Source of the DNA: Sterolibacterium sp964521075
Lineage (GTDB): Bacteria > Pseudomonadota > Gammaproteobacteria > Burkholderiales > Rhodocyclaceae
Direction of reading: 5' to 3'
Length of the DNA: 23,278 nt
Assembly: GCA_964521075.1 (NCBI GenBank)
Contig: CAZFPI010000037.1
Location: 1 to 23,278, forward strand
The translations under genes and the position numbers were made by a program. Positions within the stretch are counted from its first letter, which is position 1; every line of letters begins with the position of its first letter. Below are positions 22,021 to 23,278 of the stretch, one piece after another. The notes beneath the pieces are model-generated. The model ran no database searches, was not told where the DNA came from, and saw only the letters and a program-made list of their open reading frames with translations.

Positions 22021-22042
22021 ATTGATTTTTTAGAGATAATCG
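22007..22042. promoter_or_regulatory. Candidate LysR-type regulator operator in the fpr/finR divergent region
   Basis: A perfect 9-bp inverted repeat CGATTATCT (22007-22015) and AGATAATCG (22034-22042) with an 18-base AT-rich spacer. A second, shorter LysR-type box, ATC-N9-GAT (T-N11-A core), lies at 22012-22026 and overlaps the fpr -35 element. Placement between two divergent genes fits a regulator that activates fpr and limits its own expression. Confidence 0.62.
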
Positions 22043-22057
22043 TTCGGTTTTGTGGAT

Positions 22058-22984
22058 ATGAAATTCAGTCTGAGGCAACTCGAAGTCTTCGTCGCCGTCG
22101 CACGGCTCGGCAGCGTCTCCGGCGCGGCGGAATTCGTTGCCCTCTCGCAATCCGCCGCCAGCACCGCCCTTTCCGAACTGGAAAAGCAATTCGACTGCCG
22201 CCTCTTCGAACGGGTCGGCAAATCGCTGCGAATCAACCCGCTGGGCGAACAACTCCTCCCCAAAGCCGTGGAACTACTCGACCGCGCCGCAGAAGCCGAA
22301 GCCCTCCTCGAAGGACGAACCGGGCTAGGCTCCCTACGCATCGGCGCGACCCTCACCATCGGCAACTACCTGGCCACCCTCATCGTCGCAGATTTCCTGC
22401 AACAACACCCGGAAGCCAAGGTCCAACTCACCGTCCATAACACCGCCATCATCGTCGAACAGGTCGCCCAGTACGAACTGGATCTGGGCCTGATCGAAGG
22501 CCTCTGCCAGCACCCGGATGTCATGACAGAATCCTGGGTTGCCGATGAGCTGGTCGTCTTCGCCAAGCCCGACCACCCGCTAACAAAACAGGGAAACATC
22601 CACCTTGCCGATCTGAACAAGGAACGCTGGATCCTGCGGGAACCCGGCTCCGGCACCCGGGCCGTCTTCGAACAAGCCCTGCAACGACACCAGATCGAAC
22701 CCTCGATCCGCCTCGAACTGGAGCACACCGAAGCCATCAAACGCGCCGTCGAATCCGGCCTGGGCATCGGCTGCATCTCGCGCCTCGCCCTCAAGGAAGC
22801 CTTCCGCCGAGGCAGCCTCGCCCCCATCCCCACCCCGGAACTCGACCTGAGCCGCCGGTTTCAATTCCTCTGGCACAAAAACAAATACCAGACCGCAGCA
22901 CTACGCGCCTTCCTCACCGCCTGCCGCGCCATGACCACCGGCGTAACCCGCAGCGATCTAATCGAACTGCCTTATATCGCTTGA
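22058..22984 (+). CDS. finR: LysR-type transcriptional regulator, FinR-like (regulator of fpr)
   Basis: A 308-residue LysR-family protein. The N-terminal winged helix-turn-helix is at about residues 4-62 (KFSLRQLEVFVAVARLGSVSGAAEFVALSQSAASTALSELEKQF), followed by a linker helix and a periplasmic-binding-like effector domain (about 88-300, starting SLRIGATLTIGNYLATLI). The N-terminus and the divergent position next to fpr resemble Pseudomonas FinR, which activates fprA under oxidative or sulfite stress; the gene name rests on this synteny plus sequence resemblance from memory. Start is uncertain: ATG 22058 gives the usual MKFSLRQ start, while GTG 22052 would add two residues; neither has a strong ribosome-binding site. 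The GATAAT at 22035-22040 could be its -10 box. Confidence 0.85.
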   Translation: MKFSLRQLEVFVAVARLGSVSGAAEFVALSQSAASTALSELEKQFDCRLFERVGKSLRINPLGEQLLPKAVELLDRAAEAEALLEGRTGLGSLRIGATLTIGNYLATLIVADFLQQHPEAKVQLTVHNTAIIVEQVAQYELDLGLIEGLCQHPDVMTESWVADELVVFAKPDHPLTKQGNIHLADLNKERWILREPGSGTRAVFEQALQRHQIEPSIRLELEHTEAIKRAVESGLGIGCISRLALKEAFRRGSLAPIPTPELDLSRRFQFLWHKNKYQTAALRAFLTACRAMTTGVTRSDLIELPYIA

Positions 22985-23036
22985 AGGTGTGGTATCGAGC
23001 CTGGCCCCTTTTCCTCTTTTCGTTATCGAATCCTCC

Positions 23037-23064
23037 GTAGGGGCGAAACATTTTTCGCCCCTAC
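23037..23064. repeat. REP-like palindrome (12-bp perfect stem, 4-base loop)
   Basis: GTAGGGGCGAAA (23037-23048) and TTTCGCCCCTAC (23053-23064) around the loop CATT. GTAGGGGCG-type palindromes are dispersed repeats in many bacterial genomes. It starts 52 bp after the finR stop and could also stop or stabilise that transcript, although no T-run follows. Confidence 0.72.
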
Positions 23065-23067
23065 ACC

Positions 23068-23082
23068 GCCTCATTTTGAGGC
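23068..23082. repeat. Small hairpin next to the REP-like palindrome
   Basis: GCCTCA/TGAGGC, a 6-bp stem with a 3-base TTT loop, only 3 bp after the larger palindrome. Paired hairpins like this are common in REP clusters. Confidence 0.5.
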
Positions 23083-23162
23083 AAACCACGGTCTGTCCCC
23101 AGTGCTGCAATCGTAGTTTGTTGGGTAAGCGTTCAGTCGCTTCTTCCTCAAAATGCATGATT

Positions 23163-23213
23163 GCAAGACCTGACCCCCACACCTCCTGTTTCTGGGCCTG
23201 GTACAGGTCTTGC
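23163..23213. repeat. 10-bp inverted repeat with 31-base spacer
   Basis: GCAAGACCTG (23163-23172) and CAGGTCTTGC (23204-23213) are perfect complements. Both arms are followed outward or inward by C-runs. They may be the ends of a small, non-coding mobile-element remnant. Confidence 0.5.
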
Positions 23214-23278
23214 CCCCCTCAAGCCGCGATTTCGTTCAGTGATCGAAGCGCAACGAGCAATTGATCCCATCATTCCAA

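Larger units (their letters stand above)
22985..23278. other. Non-coding, palindrome-rich 3' end of the window
   Basis: I find no supportable gene in these 294 bp: short open frames on both strands have no recognisable protein text and run through the palindromes. The region holds three symmetric elements listed separately, and short phrases (GCCTGGCCCC at 22999, GACCTGACCCC at 23167, GGTCTGTCCCC near 23090) of a type I associate with REP sequences and IS200-like (RAYT) transposase remnants. This is recall, not a search. Confidence 0.55.

Noticed and set aside
22958..23182. Minus-strand open frame of 74 codons at the end of the window
   Set aside because: Runs through the REP-like palindromes and antisense into the finR 3' end; no recognisable protein sequence.
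22989..23264. Plus-strand open frame of 91 codons after finR
   Set aside because: Made up of the palindromic repeats, Cys/Ser-rich and without a ribosome-binding site; most likely non-coding.
1..23278. CRISPR arrays, tRNA or rRNA genes, intact insertion sequences
   Set aside because: No regularly spaced repeats, no tRNA-like cloverleaf text and no transposase frame were seen on either strand.

Overview
The window comes from a motile, GC-rich Gram-negative bacterium, most likely a betaproteobacterium (Rhodocyclales/Nitrosomonadales-like). The evidence is the P- and L-ring proteins, a single-lipoyl E2, an E3 with its own N-terminal lipoyl domain, a homodimeric-type E1 (AceE), and an fpr/finR-type divergent pair. 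Genus cannot be settled from the sequence alone.

Layout. (1) Positions 1-1296, + strand: the 3' end of fliP, then fliQ and fliR, the inner-membrane part of the flagellar export gate. (2) Positions 1227-13245, - strand: an unbroken flagellar cluster read as flgB-C-D-E-F-G-H-I-J-K-L plus a trailing lipoprotein gene that overlaps the 3' end of fliR. I see two close matches to sigma-54 (-24/-12) promoters, one just upstream of flgB and one just upstream of flgK. This suggests a rod-hook-ring unit (flgB to flgJ) and a hook-filament-junction unit (flgK, flgL, lipoprotein). flgA, flgM and flgN are not in the window. (3) Positions 13303-19564, - strand: a pyruvate dehydrogenase operon aceE-aceF-lpdA followed by a small membrane-anchored protein of unknown function. 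(4) Positions 19877-21106, + strand: a lone type III (CaiB/BaiF) CoA-transferase, divergent from aceE. (5) Positions 21170-22984: fpr (ferredoxin/flavodoxin-NADP reductase) and a divergent LysR-type regulator resembling FinR, sharing a 99-bp promoter region that holds a clear inverted repeat. (6) Positions 22985-23278: non-coding sequence rich in palindromes of REP/transposon-remnant type.

How they work together. The flg and fli products build the export gate, rod, rings, hook and junction of one flagellum. The hook (FlgE, 530 aa) and junction proteins (FlgK, 969 aa; FlgL, 436 aa) are all longer than the enteric versions. They share related surface-domain modules: one module type occurs twice in FlgK and once in FlgE, another twice in FlgK and once in FlgL. 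FlgJ has only the rod-binding half. The pdh genes convert pyruvate to acetyl-CoA. AceF carries an apparent 18-residue tandem duplication inside its catalytic domain, the most unexpected protein feature here. I found no wholly new multi-gene system. The most original points are the shared hook/junction modules, the AceF duplication, the single-domain FlgJ, and the unknown lipoprotein tied to the flgKL unit.
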